Shown here piece after piece: positions 17,998 to 26,955 of a DNA stretch of 64,000 nucleotides. The notes below the pieces were generated by a model. That model had not been told where the DNA came from. It did not search any database and was given only the letters and a program-made list of their open reading frames with translations. The stretch lies in the NCBI GenBank assembly GCA_945864585.1, contig CAMBCF010000002.1:1-64000 (forward strand), given 5' to 3'. The first letter of the stretch is position 1; every line of letters begins with the position of its first letter. Made by a program: the position numbers and the translations under genes. The DNA comes from Bordetella parapertussis (GTDB lineage: Bacteria > Pseudomonadota > Gammaproteobacteria > Burkholderiales > SG8-41).

Positions 17998-19383
17998 ATG
18001 AGCGCCACCGCTACTATCGCCGAGTTCATCGTCAACACCCGGGCCACGGATTTCCCCGCGGGCAGCAATGAAAAAGCCATCAAAGTTATCGCCGACACTT
18101 ATGCCGTCATTCTCGCCGGCGTGAGTTCAGAAGTCGCGGCGCCGTTACAGCGTTATCTCGAAAGTGCGCGCGAATCGGGCGCGTCGCCGATACTGGGCAC
18201 CGGCTGCACGGCCTCGCCGGAAACCGCCGCACTCATCAATGGCACCTATGGCCACGCGCTGGATTACGACGACGTGCTGTCGATGATGCCGGCGCATCCG
18301 AGCGCGGTGATTGTGAGTGCACTGCTCGCCAGCATGAACGGCAAACCCGTAAGCGGCAGGGATTTCATCGAGGCCTATATCATCGGCGTCGAAGTCGGCG
18401 GCAAAGTCGGCCTCGGCATGACCAACGAACACTATCGGCGCGGCTTTCACGCCACCGGTACGCTGGCGCTGTTTTCCGGACTCGCCGCGCTCGCCAAACT
18501 GCACCGGCTGGACGCCGCCACCATCCGCCAGGCCATGGGCATTGCGGGCTCAATGGCCAGCGGCCTGCGGCGCAACTTCGGCACCATGACCAAGCCGCTG
18601 CACAGCGGGCTTGCCGCGCGCAGTGCGCTCACCGCTGTGCGATTGGCGATGGCCGGCTTTACCGCGGCGGACAACATCATGGAAGCCGAGGCGGGCTTTT
18701 ATTCAACTTACGGCACGGCGGATTCCGACCCTGAAATCACCGCGAACGGCCTCGGCAAGCCCTTCGTCATCATCAACCCTGGCATTGCGGTAAAAAAATT
18801 CCCCTGCTGTTACGCCACGCACCGCGCCATCGACGGCGTGCTGACCCTGCGCGAACGCCTCGGCTTCGATGCATCATCCATCGACAAAGTTATTTGCCGC
18901 ATGCCGCCCGGCGGCATGCACGTGCTCACCTATCCGCGTCCGCTGACCGGGCTCGAAGGCAAATTCAGCCTGCCGTATTCAATCGCCGCCGGCGTATTCG
19001 ACGGAAAATTTTCAATCGGCTCGTTCACTGATGAAGCGGTGCGCCGCCCGCAAATCGCAGCGCTCTACGAGCGCATCGACGCACACGAAACCGCAACCAG
19101 CCGCGGCGACGATCCGCTGTTCGACAAACGCAGTTCCGGCAGCCGCGGCTTTGTGGAAGTCGAAGTGTTGCTTAAAGATGGCCGCACAGACCAGATCCGT
19201 GTGGACGTGCCGCCCGGCTCGCCCTCGCGCGAATTAACCTGGGACGAATTGCAGGCGAAATTCATGGATTGCGCAAAGCAGGCGCCGCGCATCACCGCCG
19301 CGAAGGCGGCCGCAGCTTTCGCAGCCATAAAAACCCTCGATCGCGCCGAAGACATGTCGCGCATCACCGCAGCCCTGCACTAG
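17998..19383 (+). CDS. MmgE/PrpD family protein (1 of 3)
   Basis: The 461-residue protein belongs to the 2-methylcitrate dehydratase/cis-aconitate decarboxylase fold family. GTYGHALDYDDVLSMMPAHP (about residues 82-101) holds the conserved Asp-Asp and His, and FGTMTKPLHSGLAARSA the later conserved lysine/histidine pair. Members remove water or carboxylate from di- and tricarboxylic acids; this one's substrate is unknown. It follows GGAGGA and is divergent from an oxidoreductase gene. Two paralogues lie at 42.6-43.9 and 59.1-60.5 kb. Confidence 0.88.
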   Translation: MSATATIAEFIVNTRATDFPAGSNEKAIKVIADTYAVILAGVSSEVAAPLQRYLESARESGASPILGTGCTASPETAALINGTYGHALDYDDVLSMMPAHPSAVIVSALLASMNGKPVSGRDFIEAYIIGVEVGGKVGLGMTNEHYRRGFHATGTLALFSGLAALAKLHRLDAATIRQAMGIAGSMASGLRRNFGTMTKPLHSGLAARSALTAVRLAMAGFTAADNIMEAEAGFYSTYGTADSDPEITANGLGKPFVIINPGIAVKKFPCCYATHRAIDGVLTLRERLGFDASSIDKVICRMPPGGMHVLTYPRPLTGLEGKFSLPYSIAAGVFDGKFSIGSFTDEAVRRPQIAALYERIDAHETATSRGDDPLFDKRSSGSRGFVEVEVLLKDGRTDQIRVDVPPGSPSRELTWDELQAKFMDCAKQAPRITAAKAAAAFAAIKTLDRAEDMSRITAALH

Positions 19384-19439
19384 CGCCGCAGACACAGATC
19401 CCGCAGTTTCTGCCGCACACGGTGTTGCAACAACCCTGA

Positions 19440-21074
19440 TCAGGGATCGATTCTTCTCACTCTGCGCTCAGCGCCTGGCGACACCGGCGAATGCCGGCCA
19501 AAATAGGCTATTAACGCATCGATGCTTTGCTGGCCCGCTTCGCGGCTGCGCCCCTCGCGCAGTAGCGGCAGGTTGTCGCCTCCATCGGCCAGGTAACTGT
19601 TGACCGTAATACGGTAGTCGCGATCCATTTGCAACGGCCGGCCGTTGATCACTACGCTGTCGCGCACGATGCGCGCGCCTGCGGGCTGATTGGGATTCCA
19701 AGCAAAGCCGGATCCTTTCGATATCTGCAATAGGCGCAGTCCGCTGACGCTCCACTGCTGTTCGAGCAGGCGCAGCAGCTGTTCGCCGGTCAGTGTCATG
19801 CTCACCAGATGATTGCCGAACGGTTGCACGGCGTAGAGCGCCGAATACGTCACCACGCCCTCGCCTTTGAAGTCTATCGGCACGCGTATGCCGCCGGGAT
19901 TCATAAATGCTACCTCGGCGCCGGCGGTGGCTTCAAGATGCGCATCGGCGATGAGTTGCCCGAGCGCAGATTCGCCGTCGCTATTCTGAATATTCAACAA
20001 CGACTGCATGATGCGCCCGACCGTGCGGTCCAGCGTCTTCAACATGTGCGCCTGGCGCGCGACCAGCGCCGCCAGCACGGGGTTTTCGGGAACGTCGGTG
20101 CGCACCACGTGATTGACCGCACTCGCCGCAACCACGTCGCGCGTTTCGGGGTCGAGCCGCAGTTCGATTTCGGTGAGCACCCGGCCATAAGAACCCGCAC
20201 TGGTAACCAGTCTGCCTTCGACGCGGCAAATGTACGCCTGATGCGTGTGCCCGCTGATGACGGCATCCACCGCACGGTCGAAGCGGCGCACCAGCTCGAT
20301 AATCGGCCCGCGGAAATCCGTGCAGTCGTTGGGTCCACCGCGTTGAAATCCGCCCTGATGAATGAGCACCACTATCGCTTCGATGCCTGCGCGTTTGAGT
20401 TCGGGAATCAGGCGGTTCACGGTATCCGCCTCATCGGCAAATTCAAGACCGGCCGCCGCCGCACGCGTAAGCACCGCGGGCGTCTCCTTCAACGTGACGC
20501 CGATGAACGCGACCTTGACGCCACCATACTCGCGTATGGCATAAGCCGGAAACAGCGTCGCACCAGTTTCGCGCACGATCACGTTCGCCGCAAGAAATCC
20601 AAACTTCGCGCCGCCGAATGGCAGACCGGATTTGCAGCCGCCGCTCGGGCAGCCACCCGCTTGCAGACGCAGCAACTCGTCGCGGCCACGATCGAACTCA
20701 TGATTGCCGACACCATTCAAATCGAGTTTAAGGTAATTCATCGCCTCGATCGTCGGCTCGTCGTCGAAATAACCAGATGTAAGCGGCGACGCGCCCACCA
20801 GATCGCCCGCTGATACAAATACAAAATGCGGGTTCTGCGCACGCATACGTCCGATAACGGTCGCCAGCCGCGCCACGCCGCCCGCCGCTGTGCGCGTCAG
20901 CTTCTGCGTGGCATCGTCGCGCTCGGGCACTCCGCCGGCCGGGAGTTCGAGATTGCCATGAAAATCGTTGATCGCGGCGAGCGTCAATGTCACTGCCGCA
21001 CGCTCGGGTGTACGCACCGCGCAGGTGCACAGCGCGAGGGCGAGCAGCGGCAACAGGAATCGGAATACGGTCAT
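19440..21074 (-). CDS. Bifunctional metallophosphatase/5'-nucleotidase
   Basis: The 544-residue exported protein has a signal with a possible lipobox (ALCTCA, about residues 12-17), then AAINDFHGNLELP, SAGDLVGASPL, GVGNHEFDRG and VISGHTHQAY, the metal motifs of the calcineurin-like phosphatase domain. The C-terminal 5'-nucleotidase domain includes FMNPGGIRVPIDF and the substrate-binding region. It would release phosphate from extracellular nucleotides. Homology begins at MTVFRFLLPLLAL (21074). Its first bases overlap the end of a truncated Bug gene, so its original promoter may be gone. Confidence 0.9.
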   Translation of the reverse strand: MTVFRFLLPLLALALCTCAVRTPERAAVTLTLAAINDFHGNLELPAGGVPERDDATQKLTRTAAGGVARLATVIGRMRAQNPHFVFVSAGDLVGASPLTSGYFDDEPTIEAMNYLKLDLNGVGNHEFDRGRDELLRLQAGGCPSGGCKSGLPFGGAKFGFLAANVIVRETGATLFPAYAIREYGGVKVAFIGVTLKETPAVLTRAAAAGLEFADEADTVNRLIPELKRAGIEAIVVLIHQGGFQRGGPNDCTDFRGPIIELVRRFDRAVDAVISGHTHQAYICRVEGRLVTSAGSYGRVLTEIELRLDPETRDVVAASAVNHVVRTDVPENPVLAALVARQAHMLKTLDRTVGRIMQSLLNIQNSDGESALGQLIADAHLEATAGAEVAFMNPGGIRVPIDFKGEGVVTYSALYAVQPFGNHLVSMTLTGEQLLRLLEQQWSVSGLRLLQISKGSGFAWNPNQPAGARIVRDSVVINGRPLQMDRDYRITVNSYLADGGDNLPLLREGRSREAGQQSIDALIAYFGRHSPVSPGAERRVRRIDP

Positions 21075-21577
21075 ACGCCTACTGAATTTCGATTCAACTT
21101 GCCCGGTGATTTTTTTGCGAGGGCGATGAGATCGGCTATCGTCTGCATGCGCGCATCGGGCTTGACGACCACCGCAAACGGATACACCACGGCGTTGGTG
21201 ATCCACGAAAAATCCCGCGCCGGATCGAAGGGCAGTTTTTTCAGCACCGCCGCCTGCGTGCTGAACTCACCACTCACCAGCAGCAGCGTATGCCCATCCG
21301 GCGTGGCTTTGGCAACGTAATCGCTACCGATCATGCTGCCGGCGCCCGGACGGTTTTCGACGATCACCGTTTGCCCAAAACGATCGGTGAGCTTCTGCGC
21401 CATGGCGCGTGAAATGATGTCGGTGTTGCCGCCGACAGGAGAGCCCACCACGATGCGCACCGGGCGCGACGGGTAGTCTTTGGCGGCATCGGCGGCATGC
21501 GCAACCGGGACATGCATGGCGACAACTGCGCCTATAAAAACCATGTCGCGCGCACGGCACGTGAGAATACAGATCAT
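21071..21577 (-). pseudogene. Bug/TctC-family receptor, truncated after about 160 residues
   Basis: The signal peptide and N-terminal lobe of a Bug receptor are intact (YPSRPVRIVVGSPVGGNTDI, VIVENRPGAGSMIG), but homology stops at KKSPGKLN where a whole gene would go on for about 160 more residues. Seven unrelated codons and a stop follow, with the nucleotidase ATG overlapping. This is a deletion junction near 21085-21095. The gene follows an intact Bug gene by 43 bases, so it was probably one of a tandem pair. Confidence 0.85.
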
Positions 21578-21619
21578 AAGTAAGTATTTGTTTTTATTAA
21601 ATATTTCATGCGCCTTCCA

Positions 21620-22621
21620 TTACGCATCCGGCTTCGCTCCCGATGCCTTGATGATCTTCGCGTACTTCTCAATCTCTCGAGTGACATGCGCCGCCAGTTC
21701 CGCCGGCGAACTGCCCACCGGCTCAGCACCTTCGCGCTGAAAGAAAGTTTTCATTTCCTGATGCTGCAGGCTTTTGACCACTTCGGCATGCAACTGGTTG
21801 ATGATGGCAGGCGGCGTGCCCGCGGGCGCCCACAGCGAAAACCAGTTGTCGATATCGAAGCCCGGATAATACGAAGCGACTGTCGGCAGATCCGGCAGCA
21901 CCGAGGACTTGCGTATGGTCGTCACTGCAAGTCCGCGCAGCTTGCCGGCAGCGATATGCGGGCGCGCGCTGGTGGTGGCAGGCATGCCGATTTCGACTTC
22001 GCCGCTGATCAGCGACAGCATCGCGCCGCTCGCGCCCTTGAACGGGACGTGCGTGAACTTCACACCGGACAATTGTTGCAGCAACTCACCCGCCAGATGG
22101 CTGGTGGTGCCGGTGCCATTCGAGCCGAAGGAGAGGATGTCCTTGCGCGATTTCGCCAGCTTGAGCAACTCGGGCAGCGTGCGCGCGGGCACGGAAGGGT
22201 GCACCACAATCACAATCGGCGCCGACGCCACCTGCGAAATCGGCGCGAGATCGCGGCGCATATCGAACGGCATTTTCGGAAACAAGGTCACATTGACTGC
22301 CATCGACGCGGTGGACATCAGCAGCATATGCCCGTCCGGCGGACTTCTCACCACCACCTCCGCGCCGATGTTGCCGGAGCCGCCGGGACGGTTTTCGACC
22401 GGCGCCACCTGTCCCCATGCCGCATGGAAACGCACGCTCAGCAGCCGCGCCAGAATATCGGTGCCGCCGCCGGGGGTGAACGGCACGATGATGCGTATCG
22501 GGCGCGTTGGATAAGCCTGTCCTGAGCCTGTCGAAGCGGTCTGCTGCGCCAGGGCCGGCGCGGTTAAACCGCACAGCAGGATTGCCGTTGACAGCGGAAT
22601 TGCCCGATTGATGTTGTACAT
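21620..22621 (-). CDS. Bug/TctC-family periplasmic solute receptor
   Basis: The 333-residue protein is a periplasmic binding protein of tripartite tricarboxylate-type systems. After the signal peptide come IRIIVPFTPGGGTDILARLL and the ligand-loop region VENRPGGSGNIGAE, then VPFKGASGAMLSLISGEVEI in the second lobe. Length is complete. The segment just before YPTRPIRI is encoded by a half-copy of a REP-like repeat (22516-22536), see findings. The ligand is unknown, and no TctA/TctB genes are nearby. Confidence 0.9.
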   Translation of the reverse strand: MYNINRAIPLSTAILLCGLTAPALAQQTASTGSGQAYPTRPIRIIVPFTPGGGTDILARLLSVRFHAAWGQVAPVENRPGGSGNIGAEVVVRSPPDGHMLLMSTASMAVNVTLFPKMPFDMRRDLAPISQVASAPIVIVVHPSVPARTLPELLKLAKSRKDILSFGSNGTGTTSHLAGELLQQLSGVKFTHVPFKGASGAMLSLISGEVEIGMPATTSARPHIAAGKLRGLAVTTIRKSSVLPDLPTVASYYPGFDIDNWFSLWAPAGTPPAIINQLHAEVVKSLQHQEMKTFFQREGAEPVGSSPAELAAHVTREIEKYAKIIKASGAKPDA

Positions 22622-22680
22622 CGTTTGCTACTCCTCGTTTTAATACATCTGTGAATAGCTTAGGAAAATACTGAACAAGT

Positions 22681-22752
22681 CCTTCGACAGGCTCAGGACG
22701 AACGGTAAGTTATTGATTCCGTTCGTGGTGAGCTTGTCGAACCATGAGCGGA
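22681..22752. repeat. REP-like inverted pair (TTCGACAGGCTCAGGACGAAC family)
   Basis: CCTTCGACAGGCTCAGGACG at 22681-22700 is partly mirrored by GTTCGTGGTGAGCTTGTCGA at 22721-22740. Half copies of the same unit occur inside coding sequence at 22516-22536 and 63675-63695. It lies in the 178-base gap between GST and Bug genes. Confidence 0.75.
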
Positions 22753-22799
22753 ATCCACTTATTCAGCGTTTCCTTAGGAATTATCTGACGAGCCAAGAA

Positions 22800-23390
22800 T
22801 CAACGCCCCACCCAGCCCGGCAGTTTTCTGCAGTGCTCCATCCACTTGATAATCGCCGGATAAGGCTCCAGCGCCACCTTGGCTTCCGGCGCGGTTTCGA
22901 TATACGGAAAACACGCGGGCTCGGCAATGGTGGGCCGGTCCAGCGCCAGCCAATCATTGCTCCGTAAACGCTGTTCGCAGATATCAAGCGCAATACGCCC
23001 AAAGCGCTGCCCTTCTTCGAGTGTGCCCAGCGTCCAGCGCCCTTGCGTAACGCCGCGCCGCGCATACTGCAGCCCGCACTGGATCTCGGTGGCGGCAAGC
23101 GCCACCCACTGCATGACTTCTGCCATAGCGGCCGGGTCTGCCGGCAGCCACTGCTCGCCGCCGAATTTGCGCGCAATATAAGCCAGGCACGCCGAGGAAT
23201 CCCAAATCACTTTGCCGCCATCCTCCAGCGCCGGCACCTCGCCGCGCGGGTTGATTTTCAGAAACTCGGCGCTCTTGTGCTGTTTGTTTTTCATGTCGAT
23301 GATCACCACTTCATGCGGCGCTTTCAGCAACGACAGCAAAATGCGCAGCTTGTAGGAATTGCCCGATACCGTGCCCATATAGGCTTTCAT
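22800..23390 (-). CDS. Glutathione S-transferase family protein
   Basis: This 196-residue protein has the thioredoxin-like N-terminal domain (GNSYKLRILLSLLKAPHEVV; serine near residue 9-12 may activate glutathione), the cis-proline motif RGEVPALEDGGKVIWDSSAC and an all-helical C-terminal domain. It is the last gene of an operon after a Rieske oxygenase and a sirtuin (gap 31 bases), so it may detoxify or open ring products of that pathway. The substrate is not readable. Confidence 0.88.
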   Translation of the reverse strand: MKAYMGTVSGNSYKLRILLSLLKAPHEVVIIDMKNKQHKSAEFLKINPRGEVPALEDGGKVIWDSSACLAYIARKFGGEQWLPADPAAMAEVMQWVALAATEIQCGLQYARRGVTQGRWTLGTLEEGQRFGRIALDICEQRLRSNDWLALDRPTIAEPACFPYIETAPEAKVALEPYPAIIKWMEHCRKLPGWVGR

Positions 23391-23421
23391 GTGATTCTCC
23401 TGTAGTTGTTTTTAGATATTT

Positions 23422-24177
23422 TTACGCACTACACAAATACGGCAACGCCTCCCCAATCGAGGTATTCAGCACCGCATCCGCCAGTTCATCAAACTGTGTC
23501 GGCTGCGCATTCAGTATCACCAGCTTCGCGCCGGCCTGCTTCGCCAACGGCACTGCGCCCGCCACCGGATACACCTGCAGCGTGCTGCCCACCGCGAGCA
23601 GCACATCGCACTCCTGCGCAACCTGCAGGGCGCGGTCGATCACCTCCGGCACCAGCGCCTGACCAAATGAAATGGTGTCGCTTTTCAGAATGCCACCGCA
23701 TTCGGTGCATTCCGGGTCAAGTTCGCCTGCGCGGATGCGCGCAAGCACCAACTGCATATCACCGCGCCAGCCGCACGACAGGCACATAGCCTTGTGCAGC
23801 GTGCCATGCACTTCAATCACTTTTTCAGGCGGGATGCCCGCGCGCTGATGCAGGCCGTCAATGTTCTGCGTGATCAGCGCATGCAGCTTGCCGCGCTTTT
23901 CCAGTTCCGCCAGCGCAGTGTGCCCGGTGTTGGGCCGCGCCGTCCACGCCGGGCTGGCGAGCCGGTTCTGCCACGACAGTTTGCGCACTTCGGGATCGGC
24001 CACGTAGTAGCGAATGTCCGACATTTTTTCGGCCAGCGGATTTTTGGTCCACAAGCCCTGCGGCCCACGAAAATCCGGTATGCCCGAATCCGTGGAGATA
24101 CCCGCGCCGGTGAGCGCCACCACGCGCTTCGCGTTGGTTATCCAGCCACGCACTCGATCTATAGGGGTAGTGCTCAT
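23422..24177 (-). CDS. NAD-dependent protein deacylase, Sir2 family
   Basis: The 251-residue sirtuin removes acyl groups from lysines using NAD. TGAGISTDSGIPDFRGPQG (residues about 22-40) binds NAD, TQNIDGLHQRAG and IEVHGT (catalytic histidine) follow, and two cysteine pairs (CLSC, CTEC) bind zinc. It lies between the Rieske oxygenase (13 bases upstream) and the GST gene, so it is co-expressed with catabolic genes. It may act on acylated lysines or on an acyl-CoA synthetase. Confidence 0.93.
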   Translation of the reverse strand: MSTTPIDRVRGWITNAKRVVALTGAGISTDSGIPDFRGPQGLWTKNPLAEKMSDIRYYVADPEVRKLSWQNRLASPAWTARPNTGHTALAELEKRGKLHALITQNIDGLHQRAGIPPEKVIEVHGTLHKAMCLSCGWRGDMQLVLARIRAGELDPECTECGGILKSDTISFGQALVPEVIDRALQVAQECDVLLAVGSTLQVYPVAGAVPLAKQAGAKLVILNAQPTQFDELADAVLNTSIGEALPYLCSA

Positions 24178-24190
24178 GGCCAGTACTCCG

Positions 24191-25462
24191 TCAAACCGAA
24201 TACACCGGATGCTTCAAGCCATCGGCCAGATGCTCGCCCGCCCATGCCACCGGATCGAGCGCGCGATCCAGCAGCACACCTGCCGCACGCACGCGCTGTT
24301 GCTCAGCGTCGAGTGCGGGCGGCTCGATGCCCTGCGCCAGACCCAGCGCGGCATCACACAGCATGCGCCGCGCCATCACGATACCCTTGTCGGTTGGCAG
24401 CAGGCGCTCGATTTCGTGATTCTGGATCACGCCCATGCTCTCCTGCAGCGATGCGTCCTGCACCGAGAAACCGAACACGCCGCTGTAGGCGCGCTTTTCC
24501 TGCTGCGCCACGCGGTCAATCAGGTAATCGTTGTCGCGGTTTGCCCTGGGACGGAACGACCCGGCTTCGTATTCCACATGTATGCCTTTGCCGGCGGCCA
24601 TGTTGGCGCGCTCGGTTGCGGTGAGCGGCTTGCCCGGATGAAAATTGATGCTCCACGCCCAGCAGTTGTGATCGTCGATGGGCACCCACACATGGCCGCC
24701 CATCGCGTGATCGCCAAACGGCGGTATCAATGTGAACCACGGGAACAGCCACTGCGTGACGCGCCAGTAATAACTATCCGCGTCGCCGTTGCGGCGGCCA
24801 AACAACGTCATGCCAAAATCAGTTTTCTCGATACTGAAAACCACATTGCCGTCGGCTTTGATGTAGTCGTTGGCCCGCGCGCCTTTGTGCATCGGGTCGA
24901 TATCGACCTCGTAGCGATGCACGTACGACACATGCGCAGTATCGATGCCGCCCTCCATCGCCTGCAGATAATTACACTCCTGCAAACGCTTCGATACAAA
25001 TCGGTGGCTTTCCGGCAGCGTGCTCCATTCCACTTCCGGCGGCGCAGGTCTTTTGTCCGGCGACCCCATGTAAGCCCACACGATGCCGCCGCGTTCGATG
25101 CACGGATAGGCCTTGATGCCCATTTTGGCTGCGACCTGCGGCGCCGAAGGCACATCAACGCACTGACCTGTGACATCGAATTTCAGACCGTGATACGAGC
25201 AGCGGATGCCGCATTCCTCGTTGCGGCCGAAGAATAGCGAAGCGCCGCGATGCGTGCAGAATTCGTCGATCAGCCCGACGCGGCCCTGGGTATCGCGAAA
25301 CGCGAGCAGGCGTTCGCCCATGATCTGCACCCGCACCTGCGGCCCGTCCGGCGCGGCGATCTCGCTCGATTGCAATACCGGCGCCCAGTAGCGGCGCATC
25401 AGATTGCCCATCAATGTGCCCGGGCCGGTACGTATCAGGGCTTCGGCCATTTCCTTATTCAT
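24191..25462 (-). CDS. Rieske aromatic-ring oxygenase, alpha subunit
   Basis: The 423-residue protein has a Rieske [2Fe-2S] centre (CTHRGASLFFG with Cys69/His71, and CSYHGLKFDVTG with Cys88/His91) and a mononuclear iron site in IDTAHVSYVHRYEVDID. It resembles phthalate 4,5-dioxygenase-type oxygenases that hydroxylate aromatic acids. The reductase partner is not in the window. It is the first gene of a three-gene operon with sirtuin and GST. Confidence 0.9.
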   Translation of the reverse strand: MNKEMAEALIRTGPGTLMGNLMRRYWAPVLQSSEIAAPDGPQVRVQIMGERLLAFRDTQGRVGLIDEFCTHRGASLFFGRNEECGIRCSYHGLKFDVTGQCVDVPSAPQVAAKMGIKAYPCIERGGIVWAYMGSPDKRPAPPEVEWSTLPESHRFVSKRLQECNYLQAMEGGIDTAHVSYVHRYEVDIDPMHKGARANDYIKADGNVVFSIEKTDFGMTLFGRRNGDADSYYWRVTQWLFPWFTLIPPFGDHAMGGHVWVPIDDHNCWAWSINFHPGKPLTATERANMAAGKGIHVEYEAGSFRPRANRDNDYLIDRVAQQEKRAYSGVFGFSVQDASLQESMGVIQNHEIERLLPTDKGIVMARRMLCDAALGLAQGIEPPALDAEQQRVRAAGVLLDRALDPVAWAGEHLADGLKHPVYSV

Positions 25463-25589
25463 GCGTTTGTTCCGTATAACAGAAACGGGGCACTTTACCA
25501 GATGCCCATAAAATGAGCCAAGCGCGCGGCTTTACATTCGCCGCATCCCGCCTTAGTGTTCCGCTTCCCTACCCAAGGAGATGCAAACC

Positions 25590-26897
25590 ATGTCAGCACA
25601 AGACAAGGCCGCGATACTGGCAGCACTGCCCGTACGCCCCGGCGAAGACCCGTTTTCCGTCACTATCGGCGGCTTTTATCGCCGCTGGTTCAATCTGGTG
25701 GACGATCTGCAGGCACTGATTGATACCGTCGCCAGCATCAAAAGCACCGAGGATGAAGACTGGGTGCCCGCGTGGAACGCCGTCGCTGAACGCTTCGAGG
25801 CGCAGGCCAATGCGGCACTCGCGCGCGGCGACAAAGCCGGCGCGCGCAGGAATTTCCTCGAAGCAAAAACCTTTTATTCGCTGGCGCGTTTTCCTGCGCC
25901 CTATCACTCCGGCTCGGCGATCTGCCCGCCCGACATGAGCCCGATCAAGGCGCGCTCGTATCAAAAATACCTCGACTGTTTTCACAAGGCCACCGCGCTG
26001 CGCGATGCGCCGCAGGAAGTACTGAAAGTCCGGCGCGACGGCAAAGAAGCCGTCGGCTATCTCAGATTGCCCAAAGGCGCCTCCGCCAAAAACAAAGTCC
26101 CGGCGGTGCTGGTAATGTGCGGCGGCGACATGTACAAAGAGGATCGCGAAAAATATGCCGACGGCGCCAACCATGAAGGCATGGCCGCGCTGGTGGTGGA
26201 TGCACCGGGCACCGGCCAGACTACCTTCGCACACTCGCCCGAAGCCATCGTCGCCTGGCAGGCCGCGCTCGACGCACTGCAAGCGCGGCCCGAAATCGAC
26301 GGCAACCGCCTCGGCGCATTCGGCGTCAGCCGCGGCGGCCTGTGGGTGATGCGCCTCGGCGCACAGGATAAGCGCATCAAGGGCCTGATCTCCTGCGCGC
26401 CCGGCGGCGTCGGCTACTGGGGCACGAACGAGGAGCGCGCAGAAATTCGCAAAGCCGCATTCGAGCGCTACAAGACCAACTGGTTCGGCCCGCGCGGCAC
26501 CAAACCCGAACCCGTCGAGATGAGTGAAGCAGACCAGCGCGAGGATTTCCTGCTGTGGTCACTCAAAGACAATGGCCTGCTCGATAACCTCACCATGCCG
26601 ATGTATCTGGTCAATGGCAAAGTCGATCACTTGACGCCCATCGGCAACCTCTACATGGCGCTGGAAAGCGGACCACCCACGGGGCGCGTTGCCCGCGTGT
26701 ATCCCGACGACGGCCACATCGCCGCGCGCAACGAACGTGAATGGGGACCGGCGGCGTGGAAATGGCTGCGCGGGGTGCTAAGTGTAGGCATGAAAGCGGC
26801 GGCACCCGCCAAGGCAGCAAAAAAGCGCGCGCCGGCGAGGGCCGCGGTGAAGAAAGTGGCAAAGAAGAAAATCGTAAAGAAGGCGAGGAAGAAATAA
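25590..26897 (+). CDS. Alpha/beta hydrolase with histone-like Lys/Ala tail
   Basis: This 435-residue protein resembles FrsA/2,6-dihydroxypseudooxynicotine hydrolase-type enzymes: a helical cap (residues 1-150), then a fold with nucleophile elbow GAFGVSRGGLWVMRL (serine about residue 248), and a late Asp/His (GKVDHLTP, PDDGHIAARNE). The last 35 or so residues are a repetitive basic tail (KAAAPAKAAKKRAPARAAV, then KKVAKKKIVKK) resembling H1-like bacterial histones. Such a tail on a hydrolase is unusual. ATG 25590 has AAGGAG nine bases upstream; ATG 25581 is too close. Substrate unknown. Confidence 0.82.
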   Translation: MSAQDKAAILAALPVRPGEDPFSVTIGGFYRRWFNLVDDLQALIDTVASIKSTEDEDWVPAWNAVAERFEAQANAALARGDKAGARRNFLEAKTFYSLARFPAPYHSGSAICPPDMSPIKARSYQKYLDCFHKATALRDAPQEVLKVRRDGKEAVGYLRLPKGASAKNKVPAVLVMCGGDMYKEDREKYADGANHEGMAALVVDAPGTGQTTFAHSPEAIVAWQAALDALQARPEIDGNRLGAFGVSRGGLWVMRLGAQDKRIKGLISCAPGGVGYWGTNEERAEIRKAAFERYKTNWFGPRGTKPEPVEMSEADQREDFLLWSLKDNGLLDNLTMPMYLVNGKVDHLTPIGNLYMALESGPPTGRVARVYPDDGHIAARNEREWGPAAWKWLRGVLSVGMKAAAPAKAAKKRAPARAAVKKVAKKKIVKKARKK

Positions 26898-26903
26898 ATT
26901 TCC

Positions 26904-26933
26904 GTAGGTTGGGCTGAGCCTGCGAAGCCCAAC
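26904..26933 (+). repeat. REP upstream of the RAYT gene
   Basis: GTAGGTTGGGCTGAGCCTGC begins the copy, and GAAGCCCAAC ends it. The ATG of the transposase is 22 bases further on. Confidence 0.85.
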
Positions 26934-26955
26934 ATCAACCCAAAACTGAAAATCA

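Noticed and set aside
24014..25237. 407-codon frame opposite the Rieske oxygenase and sirtuin
   Set aside because: Antisense to two motif-rich genes; no own signature.
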